Shown: positions 28,182 to 38,066 of the stretch, piece after piece
Position numbering within the stretch: the stretch's first letter is position 1
How the letters are laid out: each line of letters opens with the position of its first letter
Source: JAITMY01 sp031549685
GTDB lineage: Bacteria > Bacteroidota > Bacteroidia > Bacteroidales > UBA932
DNA length: 64,000 nt
Direction: 5' to 3'
NCBI GenBank assembly: GCA_031549685.1
Contig: JAVBPG010000005.1
Coordinates: 62,001-126,000, forward strand
The notes under the pieces: generated by a model
Seen by the model: the letters and a program-made list of their open reading frames with translations, nothing else
Database searches by the model: none
Told to the model about the DNA's origin: nothing
Made by a program: the position numbers and the translations under genes

Positions 28182-29279
28182 TTATTTTCTCAGAGTTGAC
28201 GGATATTTTACAGCGCTTTTACCAATATCTTTTGATGTGGCAAGAGCAACACCCCGCTGATTGTCCTTACTCACCGAGCAGTAAAAATGATATACAACTC
28301 CGTTGTATTTAATCACGCACGACTTGTGCGCATACATGGCGTCGTATTCTTCACTTGGCTTTATCAAATCTTCACCTGTCCAGTCTGTCCAGCTGACAAG
28401 ATCGTACGAGCAGGCAAAACTATTCCACGCTCCACCCGGACGATAGAAAGCCCCGAAGTAGAACATTACCCACACATTGCCGATTTTCTGGAGGTAAGCA
28501 TCTCCGGTAATACCTTTCTTACCATGTTCCAGTAAAGGCTTGGTGCCATAACGCTTCCAATTAACCATATCGTTGGAGACCGCCAGCCCGATGCGCTCCG
28601 CCGAGCTTTCTCCGGCTGAAACAGAGTCGCCTTTTGCATTGTAGTACATCAAAAAATCATAGCCGGTAAGGCGTTTCGGGTCGCGAATGATGGAGTTTTT
28701 GTATATCTTGACATTATCCCACCAACTAACATCTTTATCAGTAGGTGTTAAAACTGGTTTTTCCAATCTTTGCCATTCATGAGGTTTAGTAGGATCACTT
28801 TCGGTATAAGCAATACCTACCGATAGCAATCCTTTTTCATAGCCTGTAGTATTGCTACCAAAGTAGTTCATCCAGTATTTACCGTTGTATTGCTCCAAGG
28901 CATAATCGCCACCCCACTTAGTATTGGGCAGGGCAATGTATCCTCCTTTTTGGTTGCAGTCCCAATCCCTCTTATCTGAAAAAGAAAGTACACGCCCGGT
29001 GGTTATCCAGTCGAGCAGGTTATCGCTTTCCGCTAGCCAGGTTTCATAGCCTCTACCATCGAATACAAAATAGTACATGTACCATTTCCCATCACGCCGA
29101 ATGATGGTGGGGCAGTCCGTCATTTTGCCCGTATCGGCACCTGTCAGCACAAGCCCGTATTTATACGGAGTTTTAACCTCTTTATAAATTCGGTCCATTA
29201 CTTTTTGGGAAACAATTCTCTGTGCCGAGACCGCTCCCACAAGAAGTAAAGATGATAGGATTAGCAGCAACTTTTTCAT
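28182..29279 (-). CDS. exported five-bladed-propeller glycosidase-like protein
   Basis: 365 residues, signal peptide MKKLLLILSSLLLVGAVSAQ. Blade motifs (GKWYMYYFVFDGRGYETWLA, NGKYWMNYFGS, YDFLMYYNAKGDS, GNVWVMFYFGAFY) and acidic residues at blade starts (DCPTIIRRDG near 56) resemble the GH43/GH130 type of propeller. I could not match it to a numbered family. The length and single-domain layout suggest an enzyme acting on short oligosaccharides. It lies between GH115 and the recombination scar, all on the minus strand. Alternatives are a binding-only propeller or an unclassified glycosidase. Confidence 0.6.
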   Translation of the reverse strand: MKKLLLILSSLLLVGAVSAQRIVSQKVMDRIYKEVKTPYKYGLVLTGADTGKMTDCPTIIRRDGKWYMYYFVFDGRGYETWLAESDNLLDWITTGRVLSFSDKRDWDCNQKGGYIALPNTKWGGDYALEQYNGKYWMNYFGSNTTGYEKGLLSVGIAYTESDPTKPHEWQRLEKPVLTPTDKDVSWWDNVKIYKNSIIRDPKRLTGYDFLMYYNAKGDSVSAGESSAERIGLAVSNDMVNWKRYGTKPLLEHGKKGITGDAYLQKIGNVWVMFYFGAFYRPGGAWNSFACSYDLVSWTDWTGEDLIKPSEEYDAMYAHKSCVIKYNGVVYHFYCSVSKDNQRGVALATSKDIGKSAVKYPSTLRK

Positions 29280-29351
29280 AAACTAATTTTTGTGTTTCTC
29301 AAGTTATAACTTCAATGAATTTCTTTTGTTTTTCATACTTAATCGTATTAC

Positions 29352-32249
29352 CTACCAAAGTTTCGTCTCAACCGGCCCTGTGTACGACTTTTGAAGGCCT
29401 CCCATGTCAATAACAAACTTGTCAAAGCAAACATCCGTATCAATCAGCCATACTTTCAGGGTGTGCTTGCCCGGTTTTTCTATAAAGTGGCGCGACAGCT
29501 CTTCCGCTGCGTTGCGCATTACATTTACCTGCCATTTTTCATTCCGGTTTCTTGTTGAAAAGTCGATAATTTTTGGAGGTTGCTCATCAATTGATATGCC
29601 GTAAAGACACCCACGCTGCAATGAGATGTGGTGCGTGGGAAGCGTGTACGAATGTATATCGACCCAGCCGCTGTTGTAGGTGTAAAAATCATACTCCAAG
29701 GATGGCGCGTTTTTGGCAAAATTCCACTCAAAAACAATACGCGGCAGCGTGTCTGTGCTTATGGCCATCAACTTTCCCGTAAGGCCAATATCGTTCAATG
29801 TTACCCACTGATACAGAGCCTTGTCTTTCTTTCTTGAGTAGTGAGCCGCGCTTACTGAAATAGCTCCGTTTTGCTCCACAAACATTTTTTTAAGGCTATC
29901 TGAGGGCACTCCGGCATCGAAAGTATTTATAGCTATAGCAAGGGTATCGCCGGCGCCGCAAACCACCAATTTGCCTTCCGCTTCGGATGTTTTTGGCAAT
30001 TTTCCCCAATCAATGAAAACGTTAACTCGCTCCTCCTCAATACAGGTACCCGAAGTCCGGCTTAACTTTATCCATGGATCAGAGGCCGCAATTGACCAAT
30101 CAAAGGCTTTGCTCCCCTTACTATATATTACTACATCGTAACTCTCCTTGTAGTATTTGTTAAAGACGGGAAGAGTTCGCCAGCTATTTGCACCTCTAAC
30201 AAGATTGTTGCCAGAAAAATCAACCCCCATAGCGGGTGCACCGGATGGCGTTACCGTAGCAAGCGGGGGATAAGCCGCGTTCCAGGGCAACTTCATCATC
30301 TCCTTCCACTTACCTTGCTCCAGCTCTCCGTATTTTTTAGTCTGCAGAACAAGGCTATCCTGCGCACTTTTTGCCCACCTGGCATACGTGTTGGCTACCG
30401 CACGTCCTTGCTGCGCATAGGTTCGGTTCATTTGAGCATAAAGCATTTTTTTATTATTCAGGTCAGCGCAAACAATAGGATAGTAAAACATCTCGAAGTA
30501 GGCAGATTGAAGCTGCTCGGGCATCTCTTTTTCGATCTCCTTAGCCTTGGTTGCTAAGCTACTCAGCCTTGCCAACCGTCTTTCGGCCTCCCTGTAGCTG
30601 GTTAGGCTATACTCAGTATTGATTATCATGGTGTTGGGCTCGGAGCGTTCCCAACCCATAAACTCCGGTCTGCGCTCAAAGGAGGTTTGATAGTAGTCGC
30701 TGAGCAGTTGAGCCAACGCGGGAGAACGGTCGGAGCCAAATATATCGGCCAACCACTTGCTCATGTAATTTCGCGTGAGACTTGTATCGTTGTAGGAAAA
30801 TTTCCACGACATATCCAAGCAATAGGAGGTCAAGAACTCAAACGGCTTTATATCGCCAACATTGAATATCCACAACCTTGTAGCGCCATTGCCATAAGCC
30901 TTGTTTAGCTCATGCCTGATGACCTCGGGAGAAGGTGCGCTCAACCATGCGGAAGAAAGAGGCCTGCCTACATAGTTCAGGTGGTAGTATATGCCCGACC
31001 CTCCCAACCGTTTTTTTTGCATGTCGGAATTTAGCTGATGAATGTATCCGTAGTTGTCATCGGGCCAAACGAGGATGGCATCATCGGGAACCTCCAACCC
31101 ATTGTTAAGCAAGTCCAGCACCTCTTTATAAGCCGTGAAGGCCTGAGGAATGCTATCAATAGGTTTGGCAATGTGCTTTTTTAAAATTGCACGCTGATCT
31201 TTGAATATCGTATGCATTAGCGCTATCCGTTCGTCAATACCGCCCCTGGCCTCCATGCCCAAGTCGGCATGCCCCCTAAGTCCGATAGTGTACACGTTTT
31301 CGTATGGCGCAGCCTCTGCAACACGCTTATCCATCACTCGCATCAGCGCCTCTGCATTCACATCGTATTGCCACGGCCCATCTCTTTTCACATCCCACTC
31401 CAGCGATGAGTTTACCAGCAAGGGCTCGTGGTGCGAGGTGCCAATAATGATAGCGTATTTATCGGCCATTTCTTTGTTTCCGTCAACCTGATAAAAACTG
31501 CCCCGACGCTTCATTCCCGGCCAAAGCAGGTTAGCTTTCAGGCGAAGCATCAGCTCATAAATCCTGGCGTATGTTTTCGGGCCAAGCTGCTTTGTTTCGG
31601 GGTCAAAAACTTTTCGCGCCCAGGGATCAAGACCTCGCTCCTCATCGTTAATAAAAATTCCCCGATATTGAACGGATGGCGGACCAAAAAAGTAGCTTCC
31701 CGATTTCGCAAATAAGCTTTTGCTCTTTTTTACAGGAACATCTCCCCACCAATACCACGGAGAAACGCCCATTTGCTTTGAGAGCTCGTAAACACCATAC
31801 GCCGTACCCCGGCGGTCGCTACCAATAATTACCAAGGCCTTCCCTCCCTGCATTTTGGGGAAATCGACCACCTGTATTAAAAATTTCTCCCACTGGTTTT
31901 GCAGCTTTGAAACATCTAGGCCATAATTTATCAGCTCGCTTACCAGCTTACTACGCCCTAAGGTGCCAACGATAATTTGCGGCGAGGAGGTAATGCTATG
32001 AGCAAGCTTAGGCTTAACGCCCGTTACATTAAGGATGTCGGTTTGCAAATCGGTTACTGCAATGTTGACGACATCGTAATCGAGCGTATCCACCGCTATT
32101 GCAGCAGCAGCTCCGCGATTGACGATAGGCACTCCGCCCGACTGCTTCGTGGTTGACACCATTGCAGACTCTTCCTGTGCGGCTGTCGTTGATATGCTAA
32201 TGAAGCTAAGAATAAACAATAAAAAAAACGCAAACTTCTGATTTTTCAT
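29352..32249 (-). CDS. GH115 alpha-glucuronidase
   Basis: 965 residues with signal peptide ending STTAAQ. The family signature GVYELSKQMGVSPWYWWGDV, followed by QYRGIFINDEERGLDPWA and LRLKANLLWPGMK, places it in GH115. The C-terminal part (PLATVTPSGAPAMGVDFSG, then beta-domains) fits the Ig-like accessory region of the family. GH115 enzymes release alpha-1,2-linked (4-O-methyl-)glucuronic acid from xylan; members also occur in loci for glucuronate-containing gums. Here, with rhamnosidases and galactosidases, the uronate could cap galactan branches. It is 50 bp from the esterase gene. Confidence 0.93.
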   Translation of the reverse strand: MKNQKFAFFLLFILSFISISTTAAQEESAMVSTTKQSGGVPIVNRGAAAAIAVDTLDYDVVNIAVTDLQTDILNVTGVKPKLAHSITSSPQIIVGTLGRSKLVSELINYGLDVSKLQNQWEKFLIQVVDFPKMQGGKALVIIGSDRRGTAYGVYELSKQMGVSPWYWWGDVPVKKSKSLFAKSGSYFFGPPSVQYRGIFINDEERGLDPWARKVFDPETKQLGPKTYARIYELMLRLKANLLWPGMKRRGSFYQVDGNKEMADKYAIIIGTSHHEPLLVNSSLEWDVKRDGPWQYDVNAEALMRVMDKRVAEAAPYENVYTIGLRGHADLGMEARGGIDERIALMHTIFKDQRAILKKHIAKPIDSIPQAFTAYKEVLDLLNNGLEVPDDAILVWPDDNYGYIHQLNSDMQKKRLGGSGIYYHLNYVGRPLSSAWLSAPSPEVIRHELNKAYGNGATRLWIFNVGDIKPFEFLTSYCLDMSWKFSYNDTSLTRNYMSKWLADIFGSDRSPALAQLLSDYYQTSFERRPEFMGWERSEPNTMIINTEYSLTSYREAERRLARLSSLATKAKEIEKEMPEQLQSAYFEMFYYPIVCADLNNKKMLYAQMNRTYAQQGRAVANTYARWAKSAQDSLVLQTKKYGELEQGKWKEMMKLPWNAAYPPLATVTPSGAPAMGVDFSGNNLVRGANSWRTLPVFNKYYKESYDVVIYSKGSKAFDWSIAASDPWIKLSRTSGTCIEEERVNVFIDWGKLPKTSEAEGKLVVCGAGDTLAIAINTFDAGVPSDSLKKMFVEQNGAISVSAAHYSRKKDKALYQWVTLNDIGLTGKLMAISTDTLPRIVFEWNFAKNAPSLEYDFYTYNSGWVDIHSYTLPTHHISLQRGCLYGISIDEQPPKIIDFSTRNRNEKWQVNVMRNAAEELSRHFIEKPGKHTLKVWLIDTDVCFDKFVIDMGGLQKSYTGPVETKLW

Positions 32250-32298
32250 AGCAAATAATGTTCGTTGAAAAGCTTGGGTTTATATTAGAAGTTGTTTT

Positions 32299-33729
32299 TT
32301 ACTTTTGTCGCGCCCCAAATGGAACAGCAGGCAAGCCCAGCGAGTTTACCAGGTTAGGAGTGGCTGTTTCATGCCATCCCAAACGAACCTGAACCGGCCT
32401 TTTTATTTCGGGATGAAAAACCATCACCGTCTCCTTGCCTTTAACTTCGGCAAACGCGGGACGAAATACTCCATCGCCGGCAGCAACCTCAAACCAGCTA
32501 AGCCGTTTACCATCGTTGGTTGTTAAGCCTTCAGCGCAATAATCAAACGTTACGGCTATGGAATCCCCCGCCACCCTTATTTCTCTTACCCGCGGCCCCG
32601 ACCAAATGACATCCTTAAAACCATACGTTTTTGCTAAGGCCAATCGTGCCAAGCGCGCGCCTACCTCCCACTTGTAGGGCGGGTGAATATCGTTCAAACC
32701 ATCTATAAGGTCGGTTATTACCACAAAATCGCTGTTAGCCACCAATGATGCCGATTTTATTTGTTGCTCCCAAAATAAAGGCAAATCCTCGGCGGTAACG
32801 GCGGTAATTTTCTTGTTGTGCAGCCTGTCCGAATAAACATGAGGTGCCAGCAGCACAAAGTAGAAAGGCGCATCCTCAAGGTTGAAGGTTTCCCTCCAGC
32901 TATTGACCAGCACCTTGTATTTTTCGGCATATTGCCTATCCCGCTTTCCGCAGTTGTTCTCACCCTGATACCACAAAAATCCCTTAACCGTATAAGGCAC
33001 CAAAGGCTCAATCATTATATCATACCAATTTCCGGGGCCATGGCCTCCCACCTTTCCGCTTGCCTTGATGGCCGATGCAAAAATCGCCGATTTTTCATAC
33101 GCCTCCTTCGTCGTCCACGCCTCAATCTGCGTGCCGCCTATAGCTGCGCTGATGATACCCATAGGAACATCCAGCTTTTGTTGAATACTCTTAGCAAAGA
33201 AGTAGCCTACCGCAGAGGTCTTTTCAAGACTTTTCCCATCTGCAACTTCCCAGGTTCCCTGCCCTTTACGCGTACTATTAAATACGCGAATCAGCTCATT
33301 CCTCGGCATTGCCAGCTCAGCGGTAGCAAGGTCTTCTCCTTTGGCCGAAGGAAGAAAATCGGGGTAGCGCTTCATGGTATATTCCATGTTGGATTGCCCG
33401 GCACAAAGCCAGACCTCGCCAACCAAAATATTTTCGTAAACAAGGTTCGACTTACTCCCCTTTATCGTCATTGGCTGGGAAATCTTACTTGCCTTCATCG
33501 GCTGCAGCTCCGCCGCCCAGCGGCCTTTACTATCGGCGCGCGTTTTGACGTGCTGGCCGGCAAAAGAGATTTGAATCCGCTCATTCGGCCCGGCCGTTCC
33601 CCATACAGCAACTTTTTGCCCCTGCTGAAGCACCATGTTGGAGGATAGTATCTGCGGAGTAACAAGCTGTGAGTACGCAGAAATATTGACAAGAAAAAGA
33701 ATGAGTAGTAAAAGGCTTCGTAAGTTCAT
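32299..33729 (-). CDS. SGNH-type sialate O-acetylesterase-like carbohydrate esterase
   Basis: 476 residues, signal peptide MNLRSLLLLILFLVNISAYS. GEVWLCAGQSNMEYTM near 103-118 contains the nucleophile Ser of the SASA/SGNH family; DLIDGLNDIHPPYK near 340-353 supplies the Asp/His pair; GTQIEAWT and WYQGENNC are further family blocks. Such enzymes in plant-glycan loci remove O-acetyl groups from varied polysaccharides, not only sialic acid. It would expose acetylated sugars to the neighbouring glycosidases. Confidence 0.88.
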   Translation of the reverse strand: MNLRSLLLLILFLVNISAYSQLVTPQILSSNMVLQQGQKVAVWGTAGPNERIQISFAGQHVKTRADSKGRWAAELQPMKASKISQPMTIKGSKSNLVYENILVGEVWLCAGQSNMEYTMKRYPDFLPSAKGEDLATAELAMPRNELIRVFNSTRKGQGTWEVADGKSLEKTSAVGYFFAKSIQQKLDVPMGIISAAIGGTQIEAWTTKEAYEKSAIFASAIKASGKVGGHGPGNWYDIMIEPLVPYTVKGFLWYQGENNCGKRDRQYAEKYKVLVNSWRETFNLEDAPFYFVLLAPHVYSDRLHNKKITAVTAEDLPLFWEQQIKSASLVANSDFVVITDLIDGLNDIHPPYKWEVGARLARLALAKTYGFKDVIWSGPRVREIRVAGDSIAVTFDYCAEGLTTNDGKRLSWFEVAAGDGVFRPAFAEVKGKETVMVFHPEIKRPVQVRLGWHETATPNLVNSLGLPAVPFGARQK

Positions 33730-33774
33730 GATGGACTATTTTTATTGAGTTCGATTTTACTTTTAAAACGTTAA

Positions 33775-35961
33775 TTATAAACTATATATGCCTTTCTTCG
33801 CGAGCGTTATTTTCTTCCCTTCCTTACTTATATAATCCACTTGGCAGCCATCGGGTATTTCAATGGCATTCGCTCCATTTCTGTTGAATTTCAGTTTTAC
33901 TTTTCCTTCCTTAATGGGGAATTTGATATTTGCCCAGTCCAGGTGGATAAAATCCGGTTGTAAGGTGTAGTGGTTGGGCTTGCTATCGGACTGGCTGAAT
34001 CCTGCTATGCCATTCAAAACAGCGACTACTCCCGGAACCCCGTTTGCACCGTGGCACAAGCTCAGGCCGAAAGGACGGCTGTAAAAAACCAACTGCTCGT
34101 TCTTAGACCTTTTGTAGGAAAAGTTTTCCGGAAAACGCGTGTGCCCCTGCTCCAACCAATCGCCGAATACCTCGAAAAGGAAGCTCCACATCTGCTCTAC
34201 CTTTCGGGCTTTAGAGTATGCCAGAAACTCGTACCCTTTTTCGTAGCTCACGTAATCTTTATAGTAAGCAATTCCTGGTAATGCCTCGAATAAGCTATCG
34301 TAATGCTCCTGCGGAAAAATCCCGGCCAGGATAGCCCAATACTGCGCATGATGCGATACAGCCTCATCCAGCTCTCCATTCTGCCTGTAACCATTGATAA
34401 ACATGCCCTTTTCTTCGTTCCAAAAATGCTTTAAAATAGCATTTTTCAGTTCTTCAGCTTTAGCTCCATAATGCTTGGCCGATTTTTTATCTCCCCATTT
34501 TTCAGCAAAATCAGCGCCTATTTTATAGTTGCAGTAAAGCATAATCTGGGCGTATGCAGGAGTACCTTTCTTATCCGGCCCGCGCTTTGTAGCCCACCCG
34601 GGAATAAATCCCCAGCTGACTCCCACATTGGCCGAAATGAATCCCCGTTCATCCTGCAGCGTTTCATAAAAACGCAGCAGCTGTTCCATCCGGTCGCGAT
34701 AGGACAAAATAGCGTTGAAATCGCCATACCTTTTATAGTGCTGGCTAAACCCCACAAGAGCGTGTAAGGGATAATCCGGTATTCCCAAATCCGTTTTTTG
34801 CGGATTGAGCGGAAGCATTGCAACTGACAGGCTATTCAATGAAACCTGCTTATCTCCAAAGATATAATCTCCTCCAAATGTACTTAAAACGGCATCCATA
34901 GACCAGGGCAGGTAGTCTCTTTTGACCCCGTCCAGGTAAAATCCGTGCATGCTGGTGTGCAGCGAAGCAACCGATGCCTTCCAGATATTATTCATGCGCT
35001 CATCGCTACACTCAAAGGACATTTGAAAATCGACAGGCCACATTTTAGCCGTAAGCTGAAGCGATGATATCTCACACTCGTCGTCGCTAAACAGCTTAAC
35101 GTAGCGCACCGCCCTTTCGGGGAGCACAATTTGCACCCCTTGCTTCGACAGTACATACGGCTCAATAGCGCGCTGCTCAAAAAATTTCGTTTCTTCATTC
35201 AACGCTTCTTCCGGACTTTCTCCTACATAAACGGTAAGTTTACCTTTGCCCTTGGCGGTAAACGAAACTTTTCCCACCTCCAGGTGAAGAAAATCAGCTA
35301 AGGCATATCCGTTTTTATGAATGATTACCTTCCCATTTTCGACTTGTGCATTCCGAACGGGAAGAATGGACCCCGGACTGATAAGCGCATCAAGCTCGGG
35401 GTCATCCAGCGGCGTCTTGCCTGCCGCTCCAAAGACGGGCGATGACTCGGTAAGATTCCAAAACTCTCCATCGAGGCTTGCCTGCCAGGCATCAACCTCC
35501 GTTTTCCCGTCAAAAGAAACTCTTATGGCCGGCAAATTATTGGGGGACTCGACTTCAAACAACAGCATGGATTTTCCCTTAGCCAACTTAATCGAGTTAG
35601 CCGTTTGCTCCGCTTCCTTTCCGTTCACCAGCAGCCTTGCGCTTCCTGTCGATGTCCATTCCACCTTGGTTTCGGAGGATGCCTTGACCTCTTTGCGGAA
35701 AGAAGTTTTAAATACCGGAACATAGAATTTCCCGGGGTATCCCACATTTACGCAGCGCTCTGTCGATTCCTGCAAGCGCTTTTGCTGCAAGTGCGCGCTG
35801 AGCTGCCCGGGATACCACATGTATTCTCCCCGACCGGTTAGCTCCGGAGTTTTTAAGATTTTTACTGCGGGATCCAGCAGCGGGTCGTACACCTTTTTCT
35901 GCGCAGCGAGGCTAAGCGAAAATACGACAAGAATAGAAATCAACAACAATTTATTTTTCAT
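33775..35961 (-). CDS. GH78-like alpha-L-rhamnosidase family protein
   Basis: 728 residues from the ATG at 35961, where a signal peptide starts (MKNKLLLISILVVFSLSLAAQ) after a good AGGAAGGGA box; a longer frame from 36030 would overlap the upstream gene and delay the signal, so it is rejected. Beta-domains occupy the first ~330 residues. The six-hairpin domain has MHGFYLDGVKRDYLPWSMDA, the same block as DGIKRDRVVWLGD in the next gene, and ends with HANGVPGVVAVLNGIAGF-like helices and a beta-sandwich. It probably acts on rhamnose-containing oligosaccharides. The upstream GH78 gene ends 7 bp away, so the two are coupled. Confidence 0.75.
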   Translation of the reverse strand: MKNKLLLISILVVFSLSLAAQKKVYDPLLDPAVKILKTPELTGRGEYMWYPGQLSAHLQQKRLQESTERCVNVGYPGKFYVPVFKTSFRKEVKASSETKVEWTSTGSARLLVNGKEAEQTANSIKLAKGKSMLLFEVESPNNLPAIRVSFDGKTEVDAWQASLDGEFWNLTESSPVFGAAGKTPLDDPELDALISPGSILPVRNAQVENGKVIIHKNGYALADFLHLEVGKVSFTAKGKGKLTVYVGESPEEALNEETKFFEQRAIEPYVLSKQGVQIVLPERAVRYVKLFSDDECEISSLQLTAKMWPVDFQMSFECSDERMNNIWKASVASLHTSMHGFYLDGVKRDYLPWSMDAVLSTFGGDYIFGDKQVSLNSLSVAMLPLNPQKTDLGIPDYPLHALVGFSQHYKRYGDFNAILSYRDRMEQLLRFYETLQDERGFISANVGVSWGFIPGWATKRGPDKKGTPAYAQIMLYCNYKIGADFAEKWGDKKSAKHYGAKAEELKNAILKHFWNEEKGMFINGYRQNGELDEAVSHHAQYWAILAGIFPQEHYDSLFEALPGIAYYKDYVSYEKGYEFLAYSKARKVEQMWSFLFEVFGDWLEQGHTRFPENFSYKRSKNEQLVFYSRPFGLSLCHGANGVPGVVAVLNGIAGFSQSDSKPNHYTLQPDFIHLDWANIKFPIKEGKVKLKFNRNGANAIEIPDGCQVDYISKEGKKITLAKKGIYSL

Positions 35962-35968
35962 TCCCTTC

Positions 35969-37744
35969 CTATTTAATAACTTTGATGCCTTTCGGCGCGT
36001 CAACCTTGGAGGTAATGCTCCCATCCGCATTCTTTGTATGCTTAATTTTCACAAGTCCGTAAGGCGTTGGGAAAGTTCCCTCCGCCCACTGCAAATCGCC
36101 TAAGTGAGGCTCCACTTTAATGGCTTTGCAGCCTGGCTTTAATACCTTTACGCCCAGAATATGCTCGCTCATCCACGCTGTAGGCCCCGACGACCAGCCA
36201 TGGCAAAAGCTGTGGCGGTATCCGGGATAGCAGTATGCGCCAAAATCGCCATGAATGTCCTTCTTTCCCGGAGATGACATTTCATCCAAACGATTGGCAT
36301 TTTGCAGCCAATCCATATTGAAATCCTCCCAAAAAGTAGTAGCTCCCATATCGAGCATACCTCCCCAAAACTGGCGAATCACATCAATTGCCTGCTGGTA
36401 CTGCCCGGCCAAAGCCTGCGCTTGCAGCATGTAGTAACCGTAGAAGGTTGAGAAATCTTTGGCGCCGCCCACCGACACCACATCATTACATGCTTTTGCA
36501 GGATCCATAATGCCTGCGATTGCCATCAAGCCTGCCGCCTGCTTGAGGTTGTTGTGATCCTTTACCGCTTTGTTCAGGCGGGCAACGATATCCTTTGTTT
36601 TGCTCAGGTAAGCCGGTTCATTCAAAAACTCACACAACTTTCCGGCATCTTTCAGCGCCCACACCATCAGCGCCCGGCAACCGGCCTTTACACCTTCGTC
36701 ATTGGGGCTGGCCGGCCAATCCAGAAAGTAGCGGGCTTGTGATATATCCGCTCCATTTTCGTCAACATTCTTATCAATTTGGTCAATTAAGCCAAGTATA
36801 TAATTTTTATGCTTTTTCAAAAAAATCAAATCGCCGTTCTGCATGTACCAATCATAGTGAATAATCAAATACCAAAGCGAGTACGTGCTAATTCCATTCA
36901 TCCAGCCGGGTAGGGGAAATTGTTCGCAGGCCAAATCCAAGCTTTGCGGGACAACCTCGTTACTACCAAATACGCTGCGAATCGAAGCCACCTCTGGGTG
37001 CATATCGCCCAACCACACCACTCTATCGCGCTTGATGCCATCCCACAAATACTCCTGCATATTCAAGTGAACGGTATATGCGCCGGTTAGCCAAATCCGG
37101 TTTAACCGCTCATCGCTGCTTTTAAAAGAGCCGAGGTAGGGAATATCCCTGTAGCGAAGAATAGCACGAACCTCTTTGAGGCGAATAGTTGCATCTTGCT
37201 GCAATAAATCAATGCGCACAAAGCGGAAGCCTGTATTGCCTACTTCAAACAATCCGTCGCGGGGAATTTCCACAACGATGTCGCGCTTGGCATGGTCGTC
37301 CGTGGAGTAGCCTACTTTCCACGCGCTGTTGTGCGTTTGGCTGTTACATTCCCCTACCGATTCTCCGAAGCGAATGCGCACCAGCGATGGCTCTCGGCGC
37401 CCACCTCCCATTACCAGCTGCAAGCCTCCATGTAACTCTTTTCCAAAATCAATCAACACAGCAGCCGTATCAGTTCCGGTGGTTTTCATCACGCACATTT
37501 TACGCTTGGAAAACTCCGGCTGGCTATTACCGGGCAGCAGCAGCACCTCCTCATTCGTTACCAGCTTTTCGCTACCCGCATTCTTCCACACCACGCGTTG
37601 CGGGGAAATAAAAAGCCTCGTTAGTTCATCTTTCTGGGTTTTCCCATTGTATTCCGAACCGAATACGGGTGGTATCTCTGCTTTCAACAGGATTGAAATG
37701 CTGCTGATGAGGATCAGCAGTGTAATGCTTAAAAGTCTTTTCAT
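35969..37744 (-). CDS. GH78-like alpha-L-rhamnosidase, first gene of the CAZyme run
   Basis: 591 residues with signal peptide MKRLLSITLLILISSISILLKA. A jelly-roll region (VLIDFGKELHGGLQLVMGGG, shown at exactly 20) precedes a six-hairpin domain with NMQEYLWDGIKRDRVVWLGD, the acid-motif equivalent, and HSFCHGWSSGPTAWMSEH near the end. The last ~110 residues have a close copy in the scar at 27487-27821. It faces the plus-strand TsaC gene across a 322-bp divergent region, so a promoter for the minus-strand series should lie at 37745-37900, but no clear TAnnTTTG box is visible there. Confidence 0.82.
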   Translation of the reverse strand: MKRLLSITLLILISSISILLKAEIPPVFGSEYNGKTQKDELTRLFISPQRVVWKNAGSEKLVTNEEVLLLPGNSQPEFSKRKMCVMKTTGTDTAAVLIDFGKELHGGLQLVMGGGRREPSLVRIRFGESVGECNSQTHNSAWKVGYSTDDHAKRDIVVEIPRDGLFEVGNTGFRFVRIDLLQQDATIRLKEVRAILRYRDIPYLGSFKSSDERLNRIWLTGAYTVHLNMQEYLWDGIKRDRVVWLGDMHPEVASIRSVFGSNEVVPQSLDLACEQFPLPGWMNGISTYSLWYLIIHYDWYMQNGDLIFLKKHKNYILGLIDQIDKNVDENGADISQARYFLDWPASPNDEGVKAGCRALMVWALKDAGKLCEFLNEPAYLSKTKDIVARLNKAVKDHNNLKQAAGLMAIAGIMDPAKACNDVVSVGGAKDFSTFYGYYMLQAQALAGQYQQAIDVIRQFWGGMLDMGATTFWEDFNMDWLQNANRLDEMSSPGKKDIHGDFGAYCYPGYRHSFCHGWSSGPTAWMSEHILGVKVLKPGCKAIKVEPHLGDLQWAEGTFPTPYGLVKIKHTKNADGSITSKVDAPKGIKVIK

Positions 37745-38066
37745 ACGTATAAATTATGATTTGGAATTGCTAATTAAGTATAGATTTTACCATAAAGAAA
37801 TCACGAGGATTTACAAGAAAATAAAGACACAAACTTGTTAATCCATTTCACGTTTTTGATAATCAACATGATGGAAAAAACTTCTATCGTCGTTTTATAG
37901 ACAGGATTTACAAAATTTACAGGATGTCTTTCATGTTAATCTTGTAAATCCTGTCTATATCTATACTTTATGACCAAGGCCGAATTTCTATTTGTGATTT
38001 TCGATTTTTAAGGTAACATTGCATTGTAATCATAAATCGTAAATCATAAATCGTAAATCCCCCAAC
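37745..38066. other. divergent intergenic region with an 18-bp inverted repeat
   Basis: No gene. A perfect inverted repeat, TATAGACAGGATTTACAA (37896-37913) and its complement (37942-37959), encloses 28 bp. A run of near-identical 11-mers (AATCATAAATC/AATCGTAAATC) fills 38029-38060 just before the TsaC start. As both flanking genes point outward, the hairpin is not a terminator of either; it looks like a dispersed repeat. Promoters for both directions are expected here but not recognisable. Confidence 0.6.

Noticed and set aside
28182..29279. GH130 phosphorylase
   Set aside because: Only general propeller similarity; the conserved catalytic blocks of GH130 are not recognisable.
37896..37959. 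Intrinsic terminator
   Set aside because: Flanking genes are divergent and no T run follows on either strand.
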